This document shows positions 24,144 to 32,878 of a DNA stretch of 64,000 bases, in pieces (position 1 is the stretch's first letter; the number at the start of each line of letters is the position of its first letter). The translations under genes and the position numbers were made by a program. The notes beneath the pieces were generated by a model. The model searched no databases, was not told the origin of the DNA, and was given only the letters and a program-made list of their open reading frames with translations. This stretch comes from Eikenella halliae (GTDB lineage: Bacteria; Pseudomonadota; Gammaproteobacteria; Burkholderiales; Neisseriaceae), in the NCBI RefSeq assembly GCF_001648475.1, contig NZ_LXSQ01000012.1, positions 120,080 to 184,079 of the forward strand, in the 5' to 3' direction.

Positions 24144-24635
24144 ATGACCAAAAAACAACCGACTATGCCGAAAACCAGCATCAGGAAAAAACTCAAAGCG
24201 GGGGATTACTTTGCCGTGCCGCTGGCAAACGGGGAATATGGATTGGGGCAGATATTGGATATGGTTGAATTTATTGATAACGCCGCGTGCGTGCTGTTTG
24301 ACCAGAAATTTGTCCTCGGAGCGCCGATTACGGTCACGCCCGACAATATTGTTGCCGCAAGGTATGTAGTCGCCCAGCTGCTGAGGCGTTACTTTCCGAT
24401 TGTGCACACGGGAGAGGCAGACCCCCGGCTATTAAAAAAATATTTCCCCGAAAATGAAAGATTTAAGCGGGGGGATGTGGTCGGTATGAGGAGCTATCAA
24501 ACCGGCATTGTCGAAATGTTCCTCAATGCCTATTTCGGCCTAACGCCCTGGGACGAATGCTATGACCCGCATTATTATGATAATTTGCTGGTCTCTCCCG
24601 ATAAAAAACCGTCGAATTTAATTTACAGCAAGTAG
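24144..24635 (+). CDS. Imm26-like predicted immunity protein
   Basis: A 163-residue protein. The N-terminal segment KLKAGDYFAVPLANGEYGLGQIL resembles the Imm26 immunity family, which starts with a small barrel of this pattern; the C-terminal half (YFGLTPWDECYDPHYYDNLL) is aromatic-rich. No toxin gene is adjacent. Start at 24144 behind AAAGGA; the frame extends upstream to 24075 without a better start. It sits between O-methyltransferase and MepB-like genes in the imported-dialect block. Confidence 0.6.
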   Translation: MTKKQPTMPKTSIRKKLKAGDYFAVPLANGEYGLGQILDMVEFIDNAACVLFDQKFVLGAPITVTPDNIVAARYVVAQLLRRYFPIVHTGEADPRLLKKYFPENERFKRGDVVGMRSYQTGIVEMFLNAYFGLTPWDECYDPHYYDNLLVSPDKKPSNLIYSK

Positions 24636-24750
24636 CCGCATGTCGGGCACTCAAATCCGACAGCCCGCCAAAAGGCTGCCTGAAAGTGCAGGCTGCTTTC
24701 AGGCAGCCCGAAAGTAGCCTACCCAATCCCCCAATTTTCAAAGAAAAGAG

Positions 24751-25305
24751 ATGAACATGACACCGAACAACCCAACAGGCGCATCTTGGTATGCCGACCC
24801 ATCGCAGGGCAGCCTGCCCGATTCGTTCAACCTGTTTCAGGAACAATTCTTAAAGCCTTTGGGCAAAACCACTGCGAACATCGAACGGGAAAAAGAAAGC
24901 GCCGAATACGGCGCGGTTCGTTTTGAAATGGACGGACAAACCTGTTTGTTTCGTCAGACCAAACACACGCCCCAAAAAATCGGCCAATTTGTCGTGCTTT
25001 GGAAACGCCCGGCAATGTCCGGCGAAATCGCGCCGTTTGACCGCGACGACGGCATTGATAAGGTGATTGTCCTGGCAGACGAACATCCGCGCTTCGGCGT
25101 GTTCGTTTTCCCATGCCGGCTGCTGGTCGAAAAAGATATTTTTTCTGAGCAATCCATAGGGGGAAAACGTGCGTTTCGGGTTTACGCGCCTTGGGTGATG
25201 CCGTCGGCGGCACAGGCCAAGCGAGCCAAAATTTGGCAATGCGCCCACTTTGTGGAACTTACAGATGCAACCCAAGGGCTGGCGCAATTAGCCAAGGTGC
25301 TTTAA
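24751..25305 (+). CDS. MepB-family protein
   Basis: A 184-residue protein. The sequence KHTPQKIGQFVVLWKRP, then DGIDKVIVLADE, FVFPCRLLVEKDI and GKRAFRVYAPWVMP, with AKRAKIWQC near the end, fits the MepB family, named for a gene next to the MepA efflux pump in Staphylococcus. The biochemical role is unknown. It is followed 41 bases later by uup. Confidence 0.8.
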   Translation: MNMTPNNPTGASWYADPSQGSLPDSFNLFQEQFLKPLGKTTANIEREKESAEYGAVRFEMDGQTCLFRQTKHTPQKIGQFVVLWKRPAMSGEIAPFDRDDGIDKVIVLADEHPRFGVFVFPCRLLVEKDIFSEQSIGGKRAFRVYAPWVMPSAAQAKRAKIWQCAHFVELTDATQGLAQLAKVL

Positions 25306-25346
25306 GCCCAAAGGCAGCCTGCACCCCAACCAAACAAGGACTTACC

Positions 25347-27254
25347 ATGACCATCCTCCAAGCCGAAAACCTATCCTTCGCCTTCGGGCACGTTGCGCTG
25401 CTCGACAAAGCGTCTTTCCAACTGGCCGCAGGCGACAAAGTCGGCCTGATCGGGCGCAACGGCGCGGGCAAATCCAGCCTGCTGAAAATCCTCGCCGGCG
25501 TGCAGAAACCCGACGACGGCCAGCTCATCCTGCAAAACGGGCTGAAAACCGTGTATGTGCCGCAGGAGAGCTTTTTCGACAGCGCGGCCACCGTGTTCGA
25601 CATTGTGTCCGAAGGGCTGGGCAGCCTGCGCGACGTGCTGCGGCGTTACCACGAAATCGGCCGCGAACTGGCGAACGGGCAAAATGACAGCCTTATCAAA
25701 GAATTAAACGAACTGCAAAACCAAATCGAAGCGCAAAACGGCTGGCAGTTCGATGCGCTGGTGAGCCAGACCATCGGCGAGCTGGGGCTGCCTGAAAACG
25801 AAAAAATCGCCAATTTGTCCGGCGGGCAGAAAAAGCGCGTCGCGCTGGCGCAGGCGTGGGTGCAGAAGCCCGACATCCTGCTGCTGGACGAGCCGACCAA
25901 CCATTTGGACATCGACGCGATTTTGTGGCTGGAAAACCTGCTGAAAAACTTTTCAGGCAGCCTGATTGTGATTACCCACGACCGCCGTTTTTTGGACAAT
26001 GTGGCCAACCGCATCGTCGAACTCGACCGAGGCAGCCTGCGCTCCTATCCCGGCTCGTTCGCCAAATACAGCGAGAAAAAGGCGGAAGAACTGGCCGTGG
26101 AAGCCGAACACAACCGCCTGTTCGACAAATTCCACGCGCAAGAAGAGGCGTGGATTCGCAAAGGCATCGAAGCGCGGCGCACGCGCAACGAAGGCCGCGT
26201 TAAGCGTTTGGAAGAATTGCGGAAACAACGCGCGGCGCGGCGCGAACGGCAGGGACAGGTGTCGTTCAAACTCGATTCGGGCGAGAAAAGCGGCAAAATC
26301 GTCGCCGAGTTGGAACACGCCTCATTTGCGTACGACAACAAACTGATTATGAAAAACTTTTCCGCCGTGATTCAGCGCGGCGACAAAATCGGCCTGATTG
26401 GCGCGAACGGCATCGGCAAAACCACGTTTTTGAAGCTGATTTTGGGCGAACTCGCGCCCACCGGCGGCAAAATCCGCCTCGGCAGCAAGCAGGAAGTGGC
26501 GTATTTCGACCAGTTCCGCAGCGCGCTGAACGAAAACGACACCGTGTTCTACACGCTCGGCCAGGGCAACGATTATGTGGAAATCGGCGGCAAAAAGTGG
26601 CATGTGATGGGCTATCTGGAAGACTTCCTGTTCCACCCTGCCCGCGCCCAGTCGCCCGTGTCATCGCTTTCCGGCGGCGAGCGCAACCGCCTGCTGCTGG
26701 CCAAACTGTTCACCCGCCCTGCCAACATTCTGGTGCTGGACGAGCCGACCAATGATTTGGACATCGACACGCAGGAATTGCTGGAAGAACTGCTGCGCGA
26801 CTACGCCGGCACCGTGTTCCTCGTCAGCCACGACCGCATGTTTTTGGACAACGTGATTACGCAGAGCATTGTATTTGAAGGAGAAGGCCGTCTGAAAGAA
26901 TACATCGGCGGCTATCAGGACTATGCCGATGCGAAGGCGCGCGAAGAAAAAGTGCAGGCTGCCTCCGCCCCCGCCGCCAAGCCCGAAAGGCCGTCTGAAA
27001 AAGACAAACCCAAGCCCAACCGCACGGCCAAGCTGTCGTACAAAGAACAACGCGAACTCGACGCCCTGCCCGACGAAATCGCCGCGCTGGAAGCCGAACA
27101 GGCCGATTTAAACACCCAACTTTCCGACCCCGAAATCTTCAAAGACTACGAAAAAGCCGGCAACCTGCAAGCGCGCGCGGAGGAAATCGAAACGCTGCTG
27201 CTGGAAAAATTGGAGCGGTGGGAGATGCTGGAAGGGAAACAGAACGGGGGGTGA
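25347..27254 (+). CDS. uup: ABC-F family ATPase Uup
   Basis: A 635-residue soluble protein with two ABC domains and no membrane part. Domain 1: GRNGAGKS (Walker A), LSGGQKKRVALA, LLLDEPTNHLD. Domain 2: GANGIGKT, LSGGERNRLLLA, LVLDEPTNDLD. Between them is the ABC-F linker rich in Arg/Glu, and at the end a coiled-coil C-terminal domain (LDALPDEIAALEAEQADLN) typical of Uup. Uup acts on ribosomes or branched DNA and lowers transposon excision in E. coli. AGGCCGTCTGAA uptake sequences occur inside (about 26912 and 26990). Its 3' end is partly duplicated at 28951. Confidence 0.93.
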   Translation: MTILQAENLSFAFGHVALLDKASFQLAAGDKVGLIGRNGAGKSSLLKILAGVQKPDDGQLILQNGLKTVYVPQESFFDSAATVFDIVSEGLGSLRDVLRRYHEIGRELANGQNDSLIKELNELQNQIEAQNGWQFDALVSQTIGELGLPENEKIANLSGGQKKRVALAQAWVQKPDILLLDEPTNHLDIDAILWLENLLKNFSGSLIVITHDRRFLDNVANRIVELDRGSLRSYPGSFAKYSEKKAEELAVEAEHNRLFDKFHAQEEAWIRKGIEARRTRNEGRVKRLEELRKQRAARRERQGQVSFKLDSGEKSGKIVAELEHASFAYDNKLIMKNFSAVIQRGDKIGLIGANGIGKTTFLKLILGELAPTGGKIRLGSKQEVAYFDQFRSALNENDTVFYTLGQGNDYVEIGGKKWHVMGYLEDFLFHPARAQSPVSSLSGGERNRLLLAKLFTRPANILVLDEPTNDLDIDTQELLEELLRDYAGTVFLVSHDRMFLDNVITQSIVFEGEGRLKEYIGGYQDYADAKAREEKVQAASAPAAKPERPSEKDKPKPNRTAKLSYKEQRELDALPDEIAALEAEQADLNTQLSDPEIFKDYEKAGNLQARAEEIETLLLEKLERWEMLEGKQNGG

Positions 27255-27320
27255 TTTGGGTTTCAGGTAGCCTGATGGGGCGTTTGGAAGGCTGCCTGAA
27301 AAATACAAAGCAGCCTGCAC
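27132..27320. repeat. Direct repeat: uup 3' end and tail, copy 1 (within uup)
   Basis: The last ~120 coding bases of uup plus the following uptake-sequence tail, which recurs at 28951-29140. The two copies flank the alcohol dehydrogenase and HxlR genes. Confidence 0.85.
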
Positions 27321-27449
27321 CTTGGTTTTCCGCGTGCAGGCTGCTTTCAGGTAGCCTAAATGACGCCATAAAAGACTCTCTAAAAACGAAGCCTTTTCAA
27401 GCAAGCCCGGTTTCTGCGAAGCTGAACATACGGGCTTCCGCCTGCAAAC

Positions 27450-28466
27450 CTATTCCCAGCCTGCCACCACCAGCTTGCCGACCATATCCCCGCGTTCCAC
27501 CCGCTCATGCGCACGGCGCAGGTTGGCGGCATTGATGCCGTGCAGGATTTGGGTGGCGGTCGGGCGGATGATGCCTTCGTCCACCAGCCGCGCGGTTTCG
27601 GCCAGGATTTCGCCCTGCCGTTCGATGTCTGCCGTTTCGCGCAGCGGGCGGGTAAACATAAATTCCCAATGCAGCGACAGGCTTTTGCCTTTGAGCGGGT
27701 TCACGTCCAGCGTTTCGGGGTCGTCAATCAGCGCGATTCTGCCTTGTGGGGCGATGAGTTCCACGATTTGCGGCAGATGGCGGTCGGTATGATTGGTGGA
27801 AAAAACAAACGATGGCGCGCCGATATTTAACGCGGCAACCTGTTCCGCCATGTTTTCATGATGGTCGATGACGAAATCCGCCCCCAATTCCTTCACCCAC
27901 GCGCGGCTTTCGGGGCGGGAAGCGGTGGCGATGACTTGAATGTCGGTGCGCTTTTTCAGCAACTGGATGGCAAGCGAGCCAACCCCGCCTGCACCACCGA
28001 TTAAGAGCAGCGCATTGGCGCCGCCTGCCACGGGTTTGTTCACGTCCAAGCGGTCGAACAGCGTTTCCCATGCGGTAATCGCCGTCAGCGGCAGCGCGGC
28101 GGCTTGGGCAAAATCCAGCGAACACGGTTTTTTGGCGGCAATGCGTGCGTCCACCGCTTGTAATTGTGCGTTCGAACCTTGGCGGTTGATGGCGCCCGCG
28201 TAATACACTTCGTCGCCGACTTTGAAATGCCGCACTTCGCTGCCGACTGCCTGAACGATGCCAGCCGCGTCGTAACCCAATACGCGGTACTGCCCTGCCG
28301 CAGGCGTATGCGCCGCCCGAACTTTCACATCGGCAGGATTCACCGAAACCGCCTGCACGGCAACCAAAATATCGTGCGGCCGCAGTTCGGGTTCGGGCAA
28401 TTCGATGTCGAGCAGGGCTTCAGGGTTGGAAACGGGCAAAGGGCGGTTGAAACCGATGGCTTTCAT
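27450..28466 (-). CDS. Zinc-type alcohol dehydrogenase family (quinone oxidoreductase-like)
   Basis: A 338-residue medium-chain dehydrogenase/reductase. N-terminal GroES-like domain (SVNPADVKVRAA, VLGYDAAGIVQAVG), then the nucleotide-binding fold with GGAGGVGSLAIQLLKK and an ATASRPESRAWVKELGADFV stretch. The catalytic zinc ligands of true alcohol dehydrogenases are absent, so it is more likely an NADPH quinone or enal reductase. It is divergently transcribed from the HxlR-family gene, the usual arrangement for such stress-inducible reductases. Confidence 0.88.
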   Translation of the reverse strand: MKAIGFNRPLPVSNPEALLDIELPEPELRPHDILVAVQAVSVNPADVKVRAAHTPAAGQYRVLGYDAAGIVQAVGSEVRHFKVGDEVYYAGAINRQGSNAQLQAVDARIAAKKPCSLDFAQAAALPLTAITAWETLFDRLDVNKPVAGGANALLLIGGAGGVGSLAIQLLKKRTDIQVIATASRPESRAWVKELGADFVIDHHENMAEQVAALNIGAPSFVFSTNHTDRHLPQIVELIAPQGRIALIDDPETLDVNPLKGKSLSLHWEFMFTRPLRETADIERQGEILAETARLVDEGIIRPTATQILHGINAANLRRAHERVERGDMVGKLVVAGWE

Positions 28467-28570
28467 GATGTTCTCCTGTTAGGTCGTCTGAAAGCGTGTA
28501 TCATGCGCCTGAAGCACACCATTAACAAGAACGCACTTATTTTTCATATAGTTACATAAAGGATACTGCC
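28467..28570. promoter_or_regulatory. Divergent promoter region, dehydrogenase / HxlR regulator
   Basis: 104 bases between the two divergent starts, with ribosome sites on both sides. An AGGTCGTCTGAA uptake sequence (28481-28492, the N. mucosa dialect) lies in it. The HxlR protein probably binds here to control both genes, by analogy with YodB/QorR-type pairs; no operator is obvious. Confidence 0.55.
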
Positions 28571-28927
28571 ATGCCACGCACACCGCACCCAAGCTACGAC
28601 TGCGCCGAAGGCTGCTCGGTGGAAGCCGCGCTTTCCGTTATTGGCGGCAAATGGAAAGGCACGATACTCTATCGCCTGCACACGGACGGCATGCTGCGCT
28701 TCAACCAAATCCGCCGCATCCTGCCCGATGTGTCGCAGCGCACGCTGACCGCACAACTGCGCGCATTGGAAGCCGACGGCATCATTTCGCGCACGGTGTA
28801 TCCCGAAGTCCCGCCGCGCGTGGAATACCGGCTAACGGATTACGGTAAAACGCTCGCACCGGTGCTGCTGGCATTGAAGGCATGGGGCGACGGCTTAAAA
28901 GGGAAACGCGCGGCGGGCAAGGTGTAG
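28571..28927 (+). CDS. HxlR-family transcriptional regulator
   Basis: A 118-residue winged-helix regulator. It has the family start [20 protein letters not shown], the recognition-helix region [20 protein letters not shown] and the wing [13 protein letters not shown]. Cys11 and Cys15 near the N-terminus resemble the redox-active Cys in YodB/QorR-type members that sense diamide or quinones. It probably represses the divergent dehydrogenase; this is inferred from position and family. Confidence 0.9.
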   Translation: MPRTPHPSYDCAEGCSVEAALSVIGGKWKGTILYRLHTDGMLRFNQIRRILPDVSQRTLTAQLRALEADGIISRTVYPEVPPRVEYRLTDYGKTLAPVLLALKAWGDGLKGKRAAGKV

Positions 28928-28950
28928 AACGGCAACACCGAAAGGCTTCC

Positions 28951-29140
28951 GAAATCTTCAAAGACGACGAAAAAGCAGCCTGCACGCGCGGAGGAAATCG
29001 AAACGCTGCTGCTGGAGAAATTAGAGCGGTGGGAGATGCTGGAAGGGAAGCAGAACGGGGGGTGATTTGAGGTTTCAGGTAGCCTGAGAGGCCGTCTGAA
29101 AGGCTACCTGAAAAATAAAAAGCAGCCTGCACATTTGGAA
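28951..29140. repeat. uup: Direct repeat: uup 3' end fragment, copy 2 (gene remnant)
   Basis: Copies the last ~115 bases of uup and its tail: GAAATCTTCAAAGAC, then GAGGAAATCGAAACGCTGCTG, GAAGGGAAGCAGAACGGGG and TGA (29063-29065), followed by uptake-sequence tail ending AAGCAGCCTGCAC. It differs from uup by several substitutions and an 8-base shortening where AAGCAGCCTGCA is created. Not a gene; the region to 29342 holds only uptake sequences and the ygiD promoter. Confidence 0.85.
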
Positions 29141-29342
29141 AACAAAGTGCAGGCTGCTTTTCATACACCAACCACGCGCACACCCATGCTTTCAGGTAGC
29201 CTTTAAACAACAAAAATAAAACACAAAAGCCAAAAAACGCCCAATTATTTCTTATTGAGAAAATATATTCTTCTCCAAACGGGATTGTTCGCACAAAAGT
29301 TTCCCGTAAAATCATCCGCTTCAAAACGAATTGGGAAAAACC

Positions 29343-30116
29343 ATGAACAAAATGCCCGTATTGTTTGTCGGACACGGCAGCCCGATGAACGCGCTGGACG
29401 CGGAAAACCCGTTCAACCAAGGCTTCCGCCGCATTGCGCAGAAATTTGCCAAGCCCAAAGCCATTCTGATGATTTCGGCGCACTGGTACGGCAACCGTTT
29501 GCAGGTAACGTCCGGCGAACGCCCCGAAATAATTTACGATTTTTACGGCTTCCCCGCAGCACTCAGCCAAGTGCAATATCCCGCGCCCGGCTCGCCCGAA
29601 CTGGCGGGGCAGGTGCGCTCGTTGTTGCAGCCTGCAAATGTGGAAACGAACCCGGAACGCGGCTTCGACCACGGCGCATGGGCGGTGCTGAAACACCTGT
29701 ATCCCGAAGCCGACATTCCCGTGGTGCAGCTCAGCCTGAACCTGATGCAGCCTGCACAATGGCATTTTAATTTGGCGAAAAAACTCGCCCCGCTGCGCGA
29801 ACAGGGCGTGCTGGTGGTCGGCAGCGGCAACATCGTGCACAACCTGCGCGCCATGCGCCGCGAACCCGCCGCGGGCTACGACTGGGCAATAGACTTCCGC
29901 AATGCCGTCAACCGCGCCCTTGCCGCGCAGGACAACGACACGCTGGTGCATTACGAACGGCTGGGGGAAGCCGCCACGCTCTCCGTGCCGTCGCCTGAAC
30001 ACTACCTGCCGCTGCTCTACACCGCCGCGCTGCGCGAACCGCAGGACGATATGGAAATATTTAATGACGAACTTGCCTTCGGCTCAATCAACATGACTTC
30101 CGTTTTGATAGGGTGA
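29343..30116 (+). CDS. ygiD: 4,5-DOPA-extradiol dioxygenase family protein (YgiD)
   Basis: A 257-residue LigB-type dioxygenase, the usual length. Metal-binding histidines appear in VGHGSPM (His11), MISAHWYG (His47) and GSGNIVHNLRAM; the conserved segment ERGFDHGAWAVLKHLYPEADIPVVQLS is clear when read in parts. E. coli YgiD opens DOPA, but the physiological substrate is often unknown. Starts at 29343, seven bases after an AAAACC segment with a weak ribosome site. A DsbA-fold remnant follows seven bases after the stop. Confidence 0.88.
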   Translation: MNKMPVLFVGHGSPMNALDAENPFNQGFRRIAQKFAKPKAILMISAHWYGNRLQVTSGERPEIIYDFYGFPAALSQVQYPAPGSPELAGQVRSLLQPANVETNPERGFDHGAWAVLKHLYPEADIPVVQLSLNLMQPAQWHFNLAKKLAPLREQGVLVVGSGNIVHNLRAMRREPAAGYDWAIDFRNAVNRALAAQDNDTLVHYERLGEAATLSVPSPEHYLPLLYTAALREPQDDMEIFNDELAFGSINMTSVLIG

Positions 30117-30122
30117 GAGACA

Positions 30123-30407
30123 ATGACAAAACAACGCGGACCGGAACCCCTGCGCGCCTGCCCAAAAGCCCGCTACGAAGACGGCTTAGACACGGCGAAA
30201 TCGGACGTATTGGCTGACGTATTGCGACAAATCGGCTGCACGCAGGCAGCGGAAATCCTGACCAACCTCGCCGCCGAAGCGCAAGCCAAGCAGCGCATTG
30301 CCGACGGCGCAAACCTCGTCCGACAATTCGGCGTGAGCGGCGTGCCGTTTGCGGTGCGGCAAACCGAAAGCTGCTGGGCGCAGATTGCTTCGAACAGTTT
30401 GGGCTAG
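30123..30407 (+). pseudogene. DsbA-fold (FrnE/HCCA-isomerase-like) protein, C-terminal fragment
   Basis: 94 residues. The pattern YEDGLDTAKSDVLADVLRQIGC, then AEAQAKQRIADGANLVRQFGVSGVPF, with the cis-proline loop GVSGVPF, is the C-terminal half of thioredoxin-fold DsbA/FrnE proteins (about 210-230 residues). The half carrying the CxxC or CPWC active site is missing. A possible ribosome site (GAGAGA) and close spacing to ygiD would allow translation, but the catalytic part is gone. Confidence 0.7.
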
Positions 30408-30471
30408 GATGGGTTGCAGGCGGATTGAACATGGTTTTCAGGTAGCCTTTTGGCTGTACAGAAACTCGGTT

Positions 30472-31551
30472 TCAGACGGCCTGGAGCACGGCTACCCGTT
30501 TCATCGGCCATGATTCCGTTGTCCAAACGCGTGCAAATTCTTCGGCGAAACCGTGTTGCTCGGCGTAGGTTTGCAATTGTTGCAGCCAGGTTTTCGGGGC
30601 GATGTCGGCGGCGGCGCGGGTGGTGTGCAGCAGGTAGGGGCGTGTGTCGTAGGCGCGGATGATGTGTTGGCTGACGGCATTTAAGGCTTGGGGATTGTGG
30701 TCGGTTTGTCGGGCGATTTTTTCGTATTGCGACAAAATGGACGTCCGCACGGTTTCGCGTTCGGCGGCGGTGCGCGGGTCGGGTCGGGCGGTGGTGGCTT
30801 GGATGACGATTAGGGGTGGCAGTTGCCCTTCGGCGAGCGCAGCGGCGAGGCGCAGGTGTCCGTCTAAAATCAGCCAGCGGCTAGACAGGGCGGTGAGTTC
30901 GTACACCAAGACGGGCGGCAGTTGGTTTTGCCGTGCGCGTTTGCGCCAATATTTCAGACGGCCGTCTTCGGCGTGGTGGGTTTTCAGGGCGATGAAGCGT
31001 TCGGCTTGGGTATAAAAATTGTTGTCCAGCACGTCGAAACGGCTGCCTGAAAACAGCCATTGGGCGTAGTTTTCGTCGGTTTCGGGCTGCCCTAAGGCAG
31101 TGTCGTGCCAACATTCGCCCCATTGCGGGGGCAGGGTTTGGGCTGGGCGGTAGTCGAAGTGCCATTCGCCGATGCCGAGCAGCCCTGCGTTGTGGGCGGC
31201 GAGTTGTTCGATGAAATATTTGTTCCACAACAGGCCTTGCTCTGCGGCGGGTTGGCGGGCGATGCGTTCGTTTACGCGGCTGCCGATGTGCCCGACGGGC
31301 TGGTATGCCTGCCAGCTTTCGGCGTAGCTACGGACGAGGTAAACGTCGTATAAATCGTGGCTGAAGAACGACCAGAATACGGGTTCATCGCGGCAAGTCA
31401 GGCTGAGGCTGATGCCGTCGGGTGTGTGGAGTTTCAGGTAGCCTGGCGTTTGACGGTCGATATGCAGGGCAAGGCTGCTGGGTGAGGCGGGATTCTGGGT
31501 CAGGTTGCCGCTGTATTGTTCCAGCGCGGCGTTGAGCGATTGGTAGTGCAC
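30472..31551 (-). CDS. Unknown protein with a ParB/sulfiredoxin-like motif
   Basis: A 359-residue soluble protein. No whole-length family was recognised. In the second half, ELTALSSRWLILDGHLRLAA followed by a small hydrophobic strand PPLIVI matches the DGHHR-type motif of the ParB/Srx fold, which in other proteins binds nucleotides or cuts DNA. The first half is aromatic-rich (FWSFFSHDLYDVYLVRSYAESW). A foreign AGGCCGTCTGAA sequence overlaps its end (30473) and an inner one is near 30955, so it belongs to the imported-dialect block. Confidence 0.62.
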   Translation of the reverse strand: MHYQSLNAALEQYSGNLTQNPASPSSLALHIDRQTPGYLKLHTPDGISLSLTCRDEPVFWSFFSHDLYDVYLVRSYAESWQAYQPVGHIGSRVNERIARQPAAEQGLLWNKYFIEQLAAHNAGLLGIGEWHFDYRPAQTLPPQWGECWHDTALGQPETDENYAQWLFSGSRFDVLDNNFYTQAERFIALKTHHAEDGRLKYWRKRARQNQLPPVLVYELTALSSRWLILDGHLRLAAALAEGQLPPLIVIQATTARPDPRTAAERETVRTSILSQYEKIARQTDHNPQALNAVSQHIIRAYDTRPYLLHTTRAAADIAPKTWLQQLQTYAEQHGFAEEFARVWTTESWPMKRVAVLQAV

Positions 31552-31713
31552 GGGGTGTCCTTTGTGCAGGCTGCTTTTTTGGCTTTAACTTTGCGGAAAC
31601 TCCGTTTCTTGGTGGAAACGGAGTGTTTATTTTACTGAAGCCTCTGCTTTCAGACGGCCTGAATGTGGTCAGCGGATGTGTGGGGGAATCACTATCCGTT
31701 GATGTGAAGCCAT

Positions 31714-32694
31714 TTAGGATGCAGGCTGCTTTGGAACAAACACGCGATACGCGCCGCGCAGGGCGAAAAATAACAACGCGCCGATGAACAGCAGCCCGAT
31801 GGAGAGTGCAATCGGTTCGTCAATATTGCGCCACCAGCCGATGCCCGCCCATGCAAAGGCGGCGGCAAGCGGCAGATACCAGCAGCACAACACGGTGTAT
31901 TTCCACCACTGCGGCGTTTCGTCCGGCACGGTTTCGCCTTCGGCCAACGCATTCTGCCAATCGTCGAAGCGGCGGTGGAACCACATCAGCGGCAGGGCGA
32001 ACAGCGGCACGGCGATGAGCGCGTCCAGCAGGGCGGATTTGCGCTCGCGGTTGAATCGGGCGGCTTGTTCGGCATAACGGTAGAGTTGCACGCCGTCCAC
32101 TTCCATTTCATACAGGCGCGATCCGCTGTATTTCACTACGGCCGGTTTGCCGGCGTGGGCATAGGCGAGTTCGCAGGCGTCGCGCAGGTCGGCGGCGCAG
32201 TTCAAATGCAGGGTTTCACCGCCGTTGGGGAAGGGAAGGTAGTTGGTGCCGCTCACATGGCGGCAGGGGCGGCCGAGTATGAATTGGACAAACTCGTTTT
32301 GGGATACGGCATCTTGCCTGGCATAACATTCGGTTCTTGCGTTATACGGTTTGGCGGGCACGATGCCGCGTGCTTCGCGCAATTCGCCGTATGAGGCCGC
32401 CGTGCCGCCGTAAAAGGCGATGACCATACCCGTAACGGCAATCAGCAGATAAATCCATTGCAGCGAGGATATGCCGCTTTTGCCGGCGGGGAATCTGTCG
32501 TAAAGCCGTTTCTCGCCACGTGCCAGCGAGCGGATGCGCAGATACAGCACCAGCGCGGTCGCCAGCAGTATGCCCCATAGCACGCCGTTCACGGGCAGAA
32601 ACCAGCCGATACCGAATGCGGCAACGATGTAGAAGAACATGGCGCGGTAGAGCGCGTGCGGGGTTTTGGAGATACGGGTGGGGAGGTTGGGCAC
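31714..32694 (-). CDS. Polytopic membrane protein of unknown function
   Basis: A 326-residue protein. Two membrane segments near the N-terminus (AMFFYIVAAFGIGWFLPVNG; IYLLIAVTGMVIAFYG), a soluble middle (about 100-205) with Cys residues in RTECYAR, RPCRHV, LNCAAD and DACELA, then three membrane segments near the C-terminus (ALIAVPLFALPLMWF; LPLAAAFAWAGIGWW; IALSIGLLFIGALLFFAL). The four Cys may form disulfides if the middle part is periplasmic. No family was recognised. It straddles the right edge of the foreign-dialect block: TGCAGGCTGCTT at its end (31724), Eikenella dialect upstream (32718). Confidence 0.68.
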   Translation of the reverse strand: MPNLPTRISKTPHALYRAMFFYIVAAFGIGWFLPVNGVLWGILLATALVLYLRIRSLARGEKRLYDRFPAGKSGISSLQWIYLLIAVTGMVIAFYGGTAASYGELREARGIVPAKPYNARTECYARQDAVSQNEFVQFILGRPCRHVSGTNYLPFPNGGETLHLNCAADLRDACELAYAHAGKPAVVKYSGSRLYEMEVDGVQLYRYAEQAARFNRERKSALLDALIAVPLFALPLMWFHRRFDDWQNALAEGETVPDETPQWWKYTVLCCWYLPLAAAFAWAGIGWWRNIDEPIALSIGLLFIGALLFFALRGAYRVFVPKQPAS

Positions 32695-32878
32695 GATGAA
32701 TTCTCCGAGAATAGGCTACAGGCTACCTGAAAATGTTTCCAGCCTGTGTTCGCATAAACCATAGCAGGTTAAATTGGCTTTCGATGCAAGGCGGAGCAAC
32801 GCTATGGCGAAAGTTAAATTGGTTTGTCGGATATGGTAAGATGGGCTGGCCATTTTAAAACATTTCCAGGAGACCGTG

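Noticed and set aside
19535..31735. Prophage or integrative element as the source of the foreign block
   Set aside because: No integrase, phage structural gene, relaxase or tRNA-type attachment site is seen; the changed uptake dialects point to natural transformation.
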